A stretch of DNA of 64,000 bases, from positions 111,035 to 175,034 of the forward strand of contig NZ_JAOEFD010000004.1 in NCBI RefSeq assembly GCF_025420485.1. Reading direction: 5' to 3'. Both the position numbers and the translations under genes were made by a program. Below the pieces are notes generated by a model. It ran no database searches and was not told the origin of the DNA. It saw nothing but the letters and a program-made list of their open reading frames with translations. Every line of letters begins with the position of its first letter. Within the stretch, counting starts at the first letter, position 1. The stretch comes from Nesterenkonia marinintestina. Its GTDB lineage: Bacteria > Actinomycetota > Actinomycetes > Actinomycetales > Micrococcaceae. Positions 34,511-43,801 of this stretch are shown piece after piece.

Positions 34511-37399
34511 ATGCCGCACACCGCCGCACCTGCTGATTCCGTCACGCGTGAGACCGACGCCCTGGACGAGCTCCTGGACCCGCGGCGGCCCGGCGGTCCC
34601 CTGGCCACGCGCCGGGCAGCCGACCGGATCCGCTACGCCCCGGACGCCTCCCACTACCTGTTCACCCCGGAGATCGTCGCCACTCCGCGCAGCGCGTCCG
34701 AGGTGGCCGAGCTGCTGATCGCCGCAGGCCGACGAGGTCGACCCGTGACGTTCCGCTCGGGAGGTTCCAGCCTCGCCGGACAGGGGCAGACCGACGCGAT
34801 CCTCGCCGACACCCGGAAGCACTTCCAGCAGATCGAAGTCCTCGACGACGGCGCCCGCGTCCGCGTGGGCCCCGGTCTGACGGTCAACCAGGTCAACAAC
34901 CACCTGCGTCGCCACCGCCACCACCTGGGCCCCGACCCGGCCTCGTCCTCCGCGGCGACCATGGGAGGGGTCATCTCCAACAACTCGTCGGGGATGGCGT
35001 GCGGCACCGAGCTGAACACCTACAACATGCTCGAATCTGCGGTGCTGGTGCTCCCCTCGGGCACCGTGGTCGACACCGCCGACCCGTCCGCCGACCACAC
35101 CCTGCGCACCGCCGAGCCGCACATCTATGAGGGTCTGCTGCGGCTGCGGGACCGCATCCGCGAAAACTCGGCGTCGGTGGAGCGGATCGAGCACCTGTTC
35201 TCCATGAAGAACACCCTGGGCTACGGGCTCAACGCGTTCCTCGACCACGACGACCCCGTCCAGATCCTGCTGCACCTGGTCATCGGGGGTGAGGGGACGC
35301 TCGCCTTCGTCGCCGAGGCCGTCTTCCGCACGGTGCCCACCCAGCCCCTGGCCGCCACCGGCCTGCTGTTCTTCCGGAACCTCGAGGACGCGAGCGCCGC
35401 ACTGCGCGCGGTGAACCGCACCTCCCCGGTCGCGATCGAGCTCATGGACGCCACCAGTCTGAAGATCGCGCAGGATTCCGGGGCGCAGGTCGATCAGCTG
35501 CGCCGTTTCGACGTCGTCGACCATGCCTGCCTGCTCATCGAGTACCAGGCCGGCGACGACGACGCCCTCGAGTCCACCCTGACCGCCGCCGGAGAGACCT
35601 TCGAGGACTTCGCGCTCTCCGCAGACCCCTCCCTGACCCGGGACCCCACCGCACGCGCAGACCTCTGGACGGTGCGCAAGGGGCTCTACGCCACCGTCGC
35701 CGCGGCCCGCCCGCAGGGGACGGCCGCGCTGCTGGAGGACATCGTCGTCCCGGCACCCCGGCTGCTCGACACCTGCCGGGCCCTGACCACGCTGTTCGCC
35801 GAGCACGACTACGGCGAGGACGCCTGCATCTTCGGCCATGCCCGCGACGGCAACCTGCACTTCATGCTCACCGAGACCTTCGACACCGACGCCGGCGTCG
35901 CCCGGCACGCCCGCTTCACCGAGGACCTGGTGTCCATGGTCCTGGGATACGACGGGTCGCTGAAGGCCGAGCACGGGACCGGGCGGAACATGGCCCCCTT
36001 CGTCCGCCGTCAGTACGGAGACGAGCTCTTCGAGGTGATGGTGGAGCTCAAGCGGCTCGTCGACCCGCAGGGGATCCTCAACCCGGGGATCATCCTGTCC
36101 GAGGATCCCTCGTTCCACCTCACCGGACTGAAGACGAACCCTCCGGTGGAGGAGGAGGTCGACCGCTGCGTGGAGTGCGGATTCTGCGAGTCGGTGTGCC
36201 CCAGCCGCGGACTGACCACCACGCCGCGGCAGCGGATCGTGCTGCGCCGCGCCATGGCCCGAGCAGACCGGGAGGGCGACCACGAGCTGCTGGCCGAGCT
36301 GCGGGAGGCCGAGGAGTACGACTCCCTGCAGACGTGCGCGGCCGACGGCATGTGTCAGACGGCCTGCCCGGTGGACATCAACACCGGCGAGCTGGTGAAG
36401 CGGCTGCGCGCGGAGGGAGCCGGCCGGGCCGAGCAGACGATGTGGCACCGGGCCGCCCAGCATTGGGAGGCTGCCTCCCGCGGGGCGGGCTCGGCGCTGA
36501 GCACCGCCAAGCGGGTCCCCACTCCCCTCGTGCTGGGCGCCACCCGGCTCGCCCGCCGGGCCGCCGGCTCCGACCAGATCCCCCTCTACACCGACGACCT
36601 CCCCGCCGGTGGTGCGCGCAGACGCCGGCAGGAGGACGTGTGGACCGATGCCGCCGAGGCGGACGCGGTGTTCTTCGCCGCCTGCACCTCAGCGATGTTC
36701 GGGCCCGCCGGCTCGGGGGAGGGATCGATGGGGGCATTCCGCGCCCTGTGCCGACGGGCCGGGGTGGGACTCACGGTGCCCGCCGACATCGACTCCATGT
36801 GCTGTTCGACCCCGTGGAGTTCGAAGGGCATGGAGGCGGGGTTCGCCGCCATGCGCGAGACGGTGCTGCCGGCGCTGTGGCGGGAGTCGGACCACGGCCG
36901 ACTGCCGGTCGTCTGCGACGCCTCCTCCTGTTCGGAGGGTCTGCACCACATGCTCTCCACCGCGGTCGCCGAGCACCCGGAGTACGCCGAGCTGCGGATC
37001 GTCGACGCCGTGGAGTTCGTCGAGACCCGAGTCATGCCGGCGCTGACGGTGGACCGTCGGATCCCCTCGCTGACCCTCCACCCCACCTGCGCCTCGACCC
37101 GGTCGGGGACGAACGCCCACCTGACCGGATTGGGCGAGATGCTCGCCGACGAGGTGGTCGTCCCGGCCGCCTGGGGCTGCTGCGGGTTCGCCGGGGACCG
37201 GGGGCTGCTCCACCCGGAGCTCACCGACTCGGCCACCGCCCAGGAGGCGGCGGAGGTCCGCGCCTGTGGGACCACGGCCTATGCGTCGTCGAACCGCACC
37301 TGTGAGATCGGCATGTCCCGTGCCACCGGACGGGACTACCAGCACATCATCGAGCTCGCCGAGCAGCTGACCCAGGAGGGACCTGCCGTTCAGCTATGA
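34511..37399 (+). CDS. FAD/Fe-S oxidoreductase, D-lactate dehydrogenase type
   Basis: A 962-residue three-part enzyme. Residues 40-260 form a PCMH-type FAD domain (VTFRSGGSSLAGQGQTD, SSAATMGGVISNNSSGMACG). Residues 280-530 form the FAD-oxidase C domain with FGHARDGNLHFML and EHGTGRNMAPF. Residues 545-640 hold ferredoxin-like motifs CVECGFCESVCP and CAADGMCQTACP; the second lacks one cysteine, as is usual in this family. The C-terminal region has HPTCAS and AAWGCCGFAGDRG of CCG-type iron-sulfur domains. Such proteins oxidise D-lactate or D-2-hydroxyglutarate and feed electrons to the membrane chain. The exact 2-hydroxyacid is undecided. It stands alone, followed by a terminator. Confidence 0.9.
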   Translation: MPHTAAPADSVTRETDALDELLDPRRPGGPLATRRAADRIRYAPDASHYLFTPEIVATPRSASEVAELLIAAGRRGRPVTFRSGGSSLAGQGQTDAILADTRKHFQQIEVLDDGARVRVGPGLTVNQVNNHLRRHRHHLGPDPASSSAATMGGVISNNSSGMACGTELNTYNMLESAVLVLPSGTVVDTADPSADHTLRTAEPHIYEGLLRLRDRIRENSASVERIEHLFSMKNTLGYGLNAFLDHDDPVQILLHLVIGGEGTLAFVAEAVFRTVPTQPLAATGLLFFRNLEDASAALRAVNRTSPVAIELMDATSLKIAQDSGAQVDQLRRFDVVDHACLLIEYQAGDDDALESTLTAAGETFEDFALSADPSLTRDPTARADLWTVRKGLYATVAAARPQGTAALLEDIVVPAPRLLDTCRALTTLFAEHDYGEDACIFGHARDGNLHFMLTETFDTDAGVARHARFTEDLVSMVLGYDGSLKAEHGTGRNMAPFVRRQYGDELFEVMVELKRLVDPQGILNPGIILSEDPSFHLTGLKTNPPVEEEVDRCVECGFCESVCPSRGLTTTPRQRIVLRRAMARADREGDHELLAELREAEEYDSLQTCAADGMCQTACPVDINTGELVKRLRAEGAGRAEQTMWHRAAQHWEAASRGAGSALSTAKRVPTPLVLGATRLARRAAGSDQIPLYTDDLPAGGARRRRQEDVWTDAAEADAVFFAACTSAMFGPAGSGEGSMGAFRALCRRAGVGLTVPADIDSMCCSTPWSSKGMEAGFAAMRETVLPALWRESDHGRLPVVCDASSCSEGLHHMLSTAVAEHPEYAELRIVDAVEFVETRVMPALTVDRRIPSLTLHPTCASTRSGTNAHLTGLGEMLADEVVVPAAWGCCGFAGDRGLLHPELTDSATAQEAAEVRACGTTAYASSNRTCEIGMSRATGRDYQHIIELAEQLTQEGPAVQL

Positions 37400-37440
37400 G
37401 GGTGCGTCGGGCTTCGATATATGAGAAGCCCGACGCACCC
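37400..37440. terminator. Bidirectional hairpin terminator
   Basis: Perfect 16-bp arms (37400-37415 and 37425-37440) enclose a 9-base AT-rich loop. It sits one base after the D-lactate-type dehydrogenase stop and 28 bases before the convergent tetR stop, so it can stop both transcripts. Confidence 0.9.
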
Positions 37441-37468
37441 CTGTAGATGAGTGACGGCCCGTCCCGTG

Positions 37469-38050
37469 TCACAGGGATGAGGAGCGCAGCGCACCCATGT
37501 AGCGGAGTCTCCGAGAATCCGCGTCACCCTCCAGCAGGCCCGCCAGCTCCAGGCTGACCAGCCCGTGGGCCAGCCCCCAGAGACGCAGCGCCTCGACCTC
37601 CGGGTCAGGGCCGTGCCCCCGGTCTCCGGCACCGAGTGCGCGGGCCACGGCCTCACGCAGCACGGCGAAGGTGGGACGGCCCGTGGCGGGCGAATCGGGC
37701 TGCACGCCGTCGGTGCGCGGCGTGCCGAACATGACCCGGTAGAAGTCCGGCTCGGCCAGGGCATACTCCCGGTAGGCGAGACCCAGTTCCAGCAGATCTG
37801 CGCGCGGATCGTCCGTCCGAGCCGCGGCGTCCAGATGGGCCGCGAACCGCCGGAACCCCTCCTCGACCACGGCGTCGAGCAGCTGCCTCCGTCCTCCGAA
37901 CAGCGAATACACCGCAGCGGTCGTGACTCCGGCCTCGGAGGCCAGCGAGCGCAGGGACACCGCCTGCTCGCCGCCTGCTGCGACGGCGGCCGAAGCGGTC
38001 GTCAGCAGCCGGGTGCGCACCTGCTGGTCGTAGATCCTGGGACGTGCCAC
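37469..38050 (-). CDS. TetR-family regulator of the adjacent membrane protein
   Basis: A 193-residue TetR protein. Residues 8-55 form the DNA-binding domain (SLRSLASEAGVTTAAVYSLFGGRRQLLDAV) and the rest matches the WHG-type C-terminal ligand domain (FYRVMFGTP, ALRLWGLAHGLVSLELAG). GTG at 38050 is used. It diverges from a small membrane gene and shares a 7-6-7 inverted repeat with it, so it very likely represses that gene. The ligand is unknown. Confidence 0.9.
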   Translation of the reverse strand: MARPRIYDQQVRTRLLTTASAAVAAGGEQAVSLRSLASEAGVTTAAVYSLFGGRRQLLDAVVEEGFRRFAAHLDAAARTDDPRADLLELGLAYREYALAEPDFYRVMFGTPRTDGVQPDSPATGRPTFAVLREAVARALGAGDRGHGPDPEVEALRLWGLAHGLVSLELAGLLEGDADSRRLRYMGALRSSSL

Positions 38051-38066
38051 AGCAGCATCCTAACCC

Positions 38067-38104
38067 TTGACAACAAGTTTCCTCACACTGTTATCTGACA
38101 GTGT
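38067..38104 (+). promoter_or_regulatory. Promoter with overlapping TetR operator
   Basis: TTGACA (38067-38072) and TGTTAT (38089-38094) are 16 bases apart. The inverted repeat ACACTGT-TATCTG-ACAGTGT (38085-38104) overlaps the -10 box, which is the classic layout for repression of the downstream membrane-protein gene by the divergent TetR. Confidence 0.75.
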
Positions 38105-38133
38105 CATATAACTTCCCTCCATCGGGAGTCGTC

Positions 38134-38547
38134 ATGTGGGAACTGTCCTCCTCCGCCCAGTCCACCGCCGGGATCGTGGTGCTCGCAGCCATCACGGTCA
38201 CCACGGGCGGGCACTTCCTCACCCGCGTCGTCCGCGGCCGGGTGCCGGCCACCGACTTCCAGGTCGCCTTCTTCCGCGCCGGCCACGCCCACGCCGGGGT
38301 GCTCATCACCCTCGGCCTGGTCTGTCTGCTGCTCACCGAGGCCACCGACCTCCGGGGCACCTGGGAGTGGCTGGCCCGGACCGGCGTGCTGATCGCCGCG
38401 ATCCTCATGCCCGCCGGGTTCTTCCTCTCCGCCGCCGGGTCGGGCCGCACCCGGCCCAACGGGCTGATCGTGCTGCTCTGGGCCGGCGTCGCGTTCCTTG
38501 TCGCCGGCCTGGGGACGCTGGGAGTGGGTCTGCTCACCGGGGCCTGA
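38134..38547 (+). CDS. TetR-controlled small integral membrane protein
   Basis: A 137-residue protein with four hydrophobic helices (GIVVLAAITVTTGGHFLTRVV, GHAHAGVLITLGLVCLLLTEA, TGVLIAAILMPAGFFLSAAG, LIVLLWAGVAFLVAGLGTLG). The conserved-looking FFRAGHAHAGVL with two histidines could bind metal or heme. I do not recognise a characterised family; similar proteins are commonly found beside TetR genes in actinobacteria. ATG at 38134 with GGGAG upstream is preferred to ATG at 38101, which lies inside the operator region. Confidence 0.8.
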   Translation: MWELSSSAQSTAGIVVLAAITVTTGGHFLTRVVRGRVPATDFQVAFFRAGHAHAGVLITLGLVCLLLTEATDLRGTWEWLARTGVLIAAILMPAGFFLSAAGSGRTRPNGLIVLLWAGVAFLVAGLGTLGVGLLTGA

Positions 38548-38588
38548 GCCTCACCGCTGGCACCACACCCGGCGGATACACTCTCGGC

Positions 38589-39317
38589 ATGTCCTCACCG
38601 ACCGCGCACGAGCCGATGTCCGCATCAGCACCCCGCCGCATCCTGATCACCGGATTCGAGCCGTTCGACGGGGCCGACCGCAACCCTTCGTGGGACCTCG
38701 CCGACGAGCTGCGCCGCCGCGCCGACCGGGGCGTCTCGACGGTCGCCTCGGAACGGAGCGCCGACGGGGAGTCCCTCGAGCTGCACACCCTGCTGCTGCC
38801 GGTGGAGTTCGGTCCGGCCGGAACCCGCCTCCGGGCCCGACTGGATGAGCTGGCCGCGGCCGGCGAAGCGCCGGACCTGGTGGTCGCCCTGGGTCTGGCC
38901 GCCGGGACCGAGGCCGTGGCGCTGGAGCGCGTAGGTCTGAATCTGCGCGACGCCCGGATCCCCGACAACGGCGGCACCCAGCCGATCGACGAACCGGTGG
39001 TCGACGGCGGCCCCGAGGCCCGATTCGCCACTCTGCGGCTGAAGGCCTCCCTGGCGCGCATCGCCGCCGCGGAGATCCCCGTCCACCTGTCCCTGAGCGC
39101 CGGCACCTTCGTCTGCAACGACGTGCTCTACACCCTGCTCGACCACCTCGATCGCACCGGTGCAGACGCCCGAGGCGGGTTCGTCCATGTCCCGGATCTG
39201 CACTCCCCGGACTCCCCGGTCACCTTCGACCAGGCGGTGCAGGCCGTGGAGATGCTGCTCGCCGAGAGCCTGCACCCCATCCCGGACGCCGTCGCCGCGG
39301 CCGGGGCCCTGCACTGA
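38589..39317 (+). CDS. pcp: Pyroglutamyl-peptidase I
   Basis: This cysteine peptidase removes N-terminal pyroglutamate. The 242-residue protein has the family start ILITGFEPFDGADRNPSW and the catalytic triad Glu113 (VALERVGLNLRDARIPDN), Cys176 (AGTFVCNDVLY) and His200 (GFVHVP). ATG at 38589 lies 41 bases after the membrane-protein stop; it may be cotranscribed. The N-terminus is about 15 residues longer than in typical enzymes. Confidence 0.93.
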   Translation: MSSPTAHEPMSASAPRRILITGFEPFDGADRNPSWDLADELRRRADRGVSTVASERSADGESLELHTLLLPVEFGPAGTRLRARLDELAAAGEAPDLVVALGLAAGTEAVALERVGLNLRDARIPDNGGTQPIDEPVVDGGPEARFATLRLKASLARIAAAEIPVHLSLSAGTFVCNDVLYTLLDHLDRTGADARGGFVHVPDLHSPDSPVTFDQAVQAVEMLLAESLHPIPDAVAAAGALH

Positions 39318-39332
39318 GCAGGACCCGCGGTC

Positions 39333-39347
39333 GGGGCGCGGCGCCCC
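39333..39347. terminator. Weak GC-rich hairpin between convergent genes
   Basis: GGGGCGC and GCGCCCC flank one base between the ends of pcp and the acyl-CoA synthetase gene. The stem is short once a loop is allowed, so terminator function is only possible. Confidence 0.3.
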
Positions 39348-39350
39348 CGC

Positions 39351-41024
39351 TCAGGCGTCCTGGTAGGCCTCGGCGTAGGTCTCTCGGAGGCTGCGCTTGT
39401 TGATCTTGCCCACCGAGGTGCGGGGGATCTCGTCGACGACCTCCACCTTGTCGGGCAGCTGCCAGTCGGCGAAGTCCTCGCTCAGCGCCTGACGCACGGT
39501 CTCTGCGGTGACCTCGGCCCCCATCGTCGGGACCACGAGCACCAGCGGCCGCTCGCCCCACTTCGGGTGGGAGACCCCGACGACGGCGACGTCTCCGACC
39601 TCCGAGCGGCCGGCGAGCGTGTTCTCCATGTCGATGGACGAGATCCACTCGCCGCCGGACTTGATGATGTCCTTCAGCCGGTCGGTGACCTTGAGGAATC
39701 CGTTCTCGTCGACGGTGCCGACGTCGCCGGAGCACCAGTAGCCCTCCTCGTCGAAGGCGCTCTCATCGGCCTCCGGGTCCTCGAAGTAGGACCGCGTGAC
39801 CCAGGGCCCGCGCAGCCGGATCTCCCCGGCGGAGGCGCCGTCGAAGGGCAGCGCCTGCCCCATCGGGTCGGCGATCTTCACGTCGACGCCGACCACCGGC
39901 ATCCCCTGGGAGCGGCGCAGCCGCCATCGCTGCTCCTCGTCCATGGTGGCCGCCACAGCCGGCAGGACCCGGTTCACCGAGACGATGGGCGAGGTCTCGG
40001 TGGCCCCGTAGGCATGGATGACCTCCGCCCCGGTGAGCTCCCAGATCCCCCGCATCAGCGACAGCGGCGGTTCGGAGGCGCCGCAGATGAAGCGGGTGCC
40101 GCTGAGGTCCGGGGTCTGCTCCAGCTGCTGGAACTGATGCAGGATCGGGTTGAGGATCGCCGGTGCCGCAGGCGCCACGGTCACGGCGTTCTCCGTCATC
40201 GCCTCGACCAGCATGGGCGTCTGCTGCATGGTGAACCGGCCCGGCAGCACGATCTTCGCCCCGACCTTCACCGCCGCGTACGGCAGCCCCCAGCATTGGA
40301 CGTGGAACATCGGGGTCAGCAGCATCACGGTGTCGTGGAGGCCGATGCCGACGTTCACGGCCAGGGCGTCGGCGTGCAGCCAGGTGGACCGGTGGGAGTA
40401 GAACACGCCCTTGGGGCGACCGGTGGTGCCGGTGGTGAAGCAGGCCCCGGAGGCGGAGCGTTCGTCGACGTTCGGCAGGTCCTCCAGCGGCTGGTTGTGG
40501 GTGGCGACGGAGTCGTAGGAGTGCACGTTGTGCAGTCGTATCTGCGCGTCGGAGAGCCGATGGTCGGTGCCGATGAACCACCGCTGGATCCGGGTGTTCA
40601 GGTGCTGGTCGACGTCGCCGGCGAGTGAGGCCAGCGACTCGTCGACGATGATGTGGGTGACTCCGGCCTGTTCGATGACGTAGGCGATGTCCTTCGGAGC
40701 CAGGCGCAGGTTCAGCTGCACCATGGTGGCTCCGAGGGCGGGGATCGCGAAGTAGGACTCGAAGTGACGGACGTCGTTCCACATGAGCAGCCCGACCCGG
40801 TCCCCCGGCCCGACGCCGTATTCGCGCAGTCCCGCGGCCAGTCGTCGGATGCGGCGCCAGGTCTCGGCGTAGGTGGTGGTGTGCCAGTCCCCGTCCTGGT
40901 CACGGTGGACGATCTGCTGGGAGCCGAAGCTGCGGGCGGCGTGGGAGAAGAGCCGAGTGGTGGTCAGCTGTTCGTCGTCGCCCATGGTGGAGGGGGTGCC
41001 GAAGACGGTCTGCGCGGTGGTCAT
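39351..41024 (-). CDS. Fatty-acyl-CoA synthetase (AMP-forming)
   Basis: A 557-residue ANL-superfamily ligase that makes acyl-CoA from a fatty acid, ATP and CoA. The P-loop is [19 protein letters not shown], the adenine motif [10 protein letters not shown], then [35 protein letters not shown] and the catalytic lysine in [13 protein letters not shown]. The combination FYSHRS and [11 protein letters not shown] fits medium- or long-chain enzymes of the FadD family. ATG at 41024 is chosen with GGAAGGA upstream; the frame runs on to 41270 without coding character. It stands alone. Confidence 0.9.
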   Translation of the reverse strand: MTTAQTVFGTPSTMGDDEQLTTTRLFSHAARSFGSQQIVHRDQDGDWHTTTYAETWRRIRRLAAGLREYGVGPGDRVGLLMWNDVRHFESYFAIPALGATMVQLNLRLAPKDIAYVIEQAGVTHIIVDESLASLAGDVDQHLNTRIQRWFIGTDHRLSDAQIRLHNVHSYDSVATHNQPLEDLPNVDERSASGACFTTGTTGRPKGVFYSHRSTWLHADALAVNVGIGLHDTVMLLTPMFHVQCWGLPYAAVKVGAKIVLPGRFTMQQTPMLVEAMTENAVTVAPAAPAILNPILHQFQQLEQTPDLSGTRFICGASEPPLSLMRGIWELTGAEVIHAYGATETSPIVSVNRVLPAVAATMDEEQRWRLRRSQGMPVVGVDVKIADPMGQALPFDGASAGEIRLRGPWVTRSYFEDPEADESAFDEEGYWCSGDVGTVDENGFLKVTDRLKDIIKSGGEWISSIDMENTLAGRSEVGDVAVVGVSHPKWGERPLVLVVPTMGAEVTAETVRQALSEDFADWQLPDKVEVVDEIPRTSVGKINKRSLRETYAEAYQDA

Positions 41025-41173
41025 CGCTGTCATCCTTCCGACGAGTGGTCCGTGCCACATCAGCGGTGGTGAGGATGAGGTTACACACGCCCCGGTCCCG
41101 TCACAACGGCTGATCGCGCGGCACCTCGAGGGGCGCCCACGCACGTCAGAGGCGGACGATATCCTGAGCCGCG

Positions 41174-41626
41174 ATGAGTCGGAAGAAGAAGCGGCCGCCG
41201 AAGCGCGGCACCTCCGCACGGTCGAAGCAGGCCGCCGCACAGAGAGGGACCGCGCGACGAGGGACCGCACCGAAAGCCGGTACGCGGAAGGGTGCCGCCC
41301 GGAGGGACACGGTGCGGCAGGACCGGTGGCGGGTCGCCAGGTATCTGTGGGCGACCGTGGCCTCGGTGCTCATCGCCGCTCTGCTGCTCGAGGCCACGAT
41401 GGTCTGGATGCTCGGCGTGGGGCTGTGGATGCTGGCCAACCAGGAGCTGATGGGCCTGTGGATGCTCGTCGTCGGCTACATCATGGCGTGCATACCCTGG
41501 GCGATCGGTCTGCTCATCGCCACCGGACGGTTCTGGACCTCGATGACACACGCACTGTGGATCGGCATCGTCTACTCCGTGCTCGGCGTGCTGCTGCTGG
41601 AGTATGTGATCGGGGCCGGCGGCTGA
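41174..41626 (+). CDS. Small basic membrane protein of unknown function
   Basis: 150 residues. The first 50 are strongly basic (KKKRPPKRG, RKGAARRD) and probably disordered, followed by three hydrophobic helices (YLWATVASVLIAALLLEATMV, LMGLWMLVVGYIMACIPWAIG, ALWIGIVYSVLGVLLLEYVIG). A nucleic-acid- or lipid-contacting N-tail with a membrane anchor is what can be said. No family is recognised. It ends 4 bases from the convergent permease gene. Confidence 0.6.
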   Translation: MSRKKKRPPKRGTSARSKQAAAQRGTARRGTAPKAGTRKGAARRDTVRQDRWRVARYLWATVASVLIAALLLEATMVWMLGVGLWMLANQELMGLWMLVVGYIMACIPWAIGLLIATGRFWTSMTHALWIGIVYSVLGVLLLEYVIGAGG

Positions 41627-41630
41627 CCGG

Positions 41631-42965
41631 TCAGAATCCGACGACGGCGACCCGGTAGACGATGCACGCCACGGCGAAGAACCCGGCGAGGGTCACGAAG
41701 ACGTTCGAGGCGAGGCCCCGGTGCTGCCGCAGCACGTCGAACCGGCGGATCGCGTACATCGGCATCAGGTAGAGCACCAGCGCCATCACCGGTCCGACGA
41801 GGGTCTCGATCATGTCGAGCACGCCGAGGTCCGCCACGGCCGCACCCCAGGTGGCGAGGAAGATGCCCCCGGCGACCCCCCAACGCACCGCCTTCTCCGA
41901 CGGCGTCCGTCCCACGGCGCGGGCGGCGGAGCGGACCAGCCCCGCAGTGCCCTCGGCGGCGCCGAGGTAGTGGCCGAAGAAGGAGGAGCCGATGGCGGCG
42001 ATCGCGACGGCCGGGCCGATGTAGGCGATGAGCGGGCTGTCGAGCGTCTGCGCCAGATAGGACAGCACCGGCAGGTTGGCGTCCCGGGCCTCACGCAGCC
42101 CGTCCACGCCCAGTGCCAGCACGCAGGACCAGACGAATCCCATGGTGAACAGGACCAGCAGCATCGTGGAGCGGCGCAGCACCACCTGGGCGCGGAGGTC
42201 GGCGGCGGACCCGTACCGGCGCTGCATCGCCAGGGTGAACTGGGAGACGGCGGCCGCGAAGTAGAAGGCGAAGATGAGCACGGGGATGACCAGCAGCAGG
42301 GCGCTGAGCATCCGGGCCGGAGACTGTTCGGCGCCGACGAAGACTCCGAAGTCCCAGTAGGGGATGAGGAAGAGGCTGATTCCGAGCAGGACCGCGATCA
42401 GCGGGTAGACCAGCCACTGCATGGCCACCAGCATGATCCGCTGGCCGAGGATCATCACCAGCATCAGGGCCGCGACGAGCAGGCCGGACAGCAGCCAGCG
42501 CGGCGGAGACTCCAGTCCGAGCTGCACGGTGAGCAGGTCGTCGACGGTGTTGGTGATCGCGATTCCGTAGATCATCACGATCGGCAGGATGGAGAGCAGG
42601 TACAGCACCGTGATGACCTGTCCGGCGGCTTCGCCGAAGAGGTCGCGGGCGACGACGGTGATGTCGGACCCCGGTCGGTCCGAGGCCGCGACGAACCGGG
42701 ACAGGCCCCGGTGGGCGAAGTAGGTCATCGGGCCGATCAGCACCGTGGCCACGACCAGGGGCCACAGCCCGCCGGCGCCGGCGTTGATGGGGAGGAACAG
42801 GATTCCCGCACCGACGGCGGTGCCGAACAGGGAGATCATCCACGTGCGCTCGAAGCCCCGGTCCGGGGAGTGGTGCGGAGGCAGACCGCCGGTGTCGGCC
42901 TCGCCGGGCCCTGCGGCGGAGCGGGGGCCCTCGGCGGATTCTCGAGCGGCGGATCGTGTGCGCAT
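41631..42965 (-). CDS. Amino-acid permease (SdaC/HAAAP-like)
   Basis: A 444-residue transporter with about 11 hydrophobic helices. WMISLFGTAVGAGILFLPINAGAGGLWPL is the signature start of the hydroxy/aromatic amino-acid permease family that includes serine transporter SdaC, and FFGHYLGAAEGTAGLV fits its later conserved region. Serine or threonine is a reasonable substrate. ATG at 42965 is chosen; a frame to 43106 reads through non-coding DNA. Confidence 0.85.
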   Translation of the reverse strand: MRTRSAARESAEGPRSAAGPGEADTGGLPPHHSPDRGFERTWMISLFGTAVGAGILFLPINAGAGGLWPLVVATVLIGPMTYFAHRGLSRFVAASDRPGSDITVVARDLFGEAAGQVITVLYLLSILPIVMIYGIAITNTVDDLLTVQLGLESPPRWLLSGLLVAALMLVMILGQRIMLVAMQWLVYPLIAVLLGISLFLIPYWDFGVFVGAEQSPARMLSALLLVIPVLIFAFYFAAAVSQFTLAMQRRYGSAADLRAQVVLRRSTMLLVLFTMGFVWSCVLALGVDGLREARDANLPVLSYLAQTLDSPLIAYIGPAVAIAAIGSSFFGHYLGAAEGTAGLVRSAARAVGRTPSEKAVRWGVAGGIFLATWGAAVADLGVLDMIETLVGPVMALVLYLMPMYAIRRFDVLRQHRGLASNVFVTLAGFFAVACIVYRVAVVGF

Positions 42966-43146
42966 GCGGTGGTCATCCCTGGGTGTCGTCGGAGTCGGTC
43001 GGTCCGGCGGCGCCGACCGTCCTGGTGTGCGACGCCCAGGGAATCGTACCCCCGATCTGCGGGCGGTCCGGCTCCGAGTCCCGCACCCCCTAGTTTGCTG
43101 TCGCAAAGTCCGTTACGGTGGAGTGATGACGCCGAAGGAGGGACCC

Positions 43147-43776
43147 GTGCACGACACCGTGAAGCTGCCCCGCATCCCGGCGCGCCCGACCAGACCCCTC
43201 CGACTCTCCGCCGAAGCCGAGGTGCGGACGCCCCGGCAGAGGGAGCAGGCGCAGGAGCCGACGACGCCCCGGTCCGACGCCGGCGCGCAGTACCCGGTGA
43301 TCCTCCCCGACCAGAGCCGACCGACGCCGACCTGGGGGTCCCCGGCCCCGGACTGGTCGCCCGCGGGGCCCGCCCACCACGTTCCGACCCATCACGTTCC
43401 GGCCCACCACAGTCCGGCCCACCCCGGACCCGCCCGGCCGCGCGGTGCCGGGAGCGGGGCCCTCCGCTGGCTGGTCAGCCTTCTGCTGTTCCTGCTGCTG
43501 GCCGTCGCAGCCATGCCCATCCTGGTCTACCTCGCGCTGACGGTGCAGTCGACGACCGGGCTGGGGACCTCACTGTCCCCGCTGGGCGACACGCAGACGG
43601 TCTCGGTGCTGCTCCTGGGCCTCGCCGTCGCCGGAGCGGTCGGCTTCCTGCCCGGCTTCGCCGGCTTCACCCTGGGCACCCGAAGCCCGGGCTGGGGCGC
43701 GTTCCACGGGCTCTGGACCTCTCCCCTATTGGTCGTCGCCGGAGCGCTGCTGACGCTGGTCATCCTCTGGCGCTGA
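43147..43776 (+). CDS. Membrane protein with Pro/His-rich N-terminal repeats
   Basis: 209 residues of unknown function. A long Pro/Ala/His-rich segment (HHVPTHHVPAHHSPAHPG near residues 76-95) precedes three hydrophobic helices (WLVSLLLFLLLAVAAMPILVYL, VLLLGLAVAGAVGFLPGFAG, LLVVAGALLTLVILW). GTG at 43147 has AAGGAGGG 4 bases upstream; ATG at 43126 is also in frame but poorly placed. The tail repeats could bind metal or act as a linker. It converges with the carotenoid operon. Confidence 0.65.
   Translation: MHDTVKLPRIPARPTRPLRLSAEAEVRTPRQREQAQEPTTPRSDAGAQYPVILPDQSRPTPTWGSPAPDWSPAGPAHHVPTHHVPAHHSPAHPGPARPRGAGSGALRWLVSLLLFLLLAVAAMPILVYLALTVQSTTGLGTSLSPLGDTQTVSVLLLGLAVAGAVGFLPGFAGFTLGTRSPGWGAFHGLWTSPLLVVAGALLTLVILWR
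43373..43432 (+). repeat. 15-bp in-frame tandem repeat
   Basis: Four copies of CCCACCACGTTCCGG with changes encode the HHVPT/HHVPA/HHSPA/HPGPA repeats of the membrane protein at 43147-43776. Confidence 0.75.
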
Positions 43777-43801
43777 CGTCCCGCGGCTCACCGAGCCAGG
43801 A

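Noticed and set aside
36328..36390. Second Fe-S motif of the D-lactate-type dehydrogenase missing one cysteine (CAADGMC), suspected as damage
   Set aside because: This CxxDGxC form is, as I recall, normal for the family, so it is not evidence of inactivation.
34235..36463. Long lower-strand open frame (742 codons) under the D-lactate-type dehydrogenase
   Set aside because: Repeats of Gly, Val, Gln and Arg typical of antisense frames in GC-rich genes; the upper strand carries FAD and Fe-S motifs.
43020..43106. tRNA-like segment on the lower strand with a T-arm-like GGGGGTACGATTCCC and complementary ends near 76 bases apart
   Set aside because: The ends match only partly (GCGACAG against GCGTCGC) and no anticodon arm or D-arm can be folded. 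At most a decayed tRNA piece.
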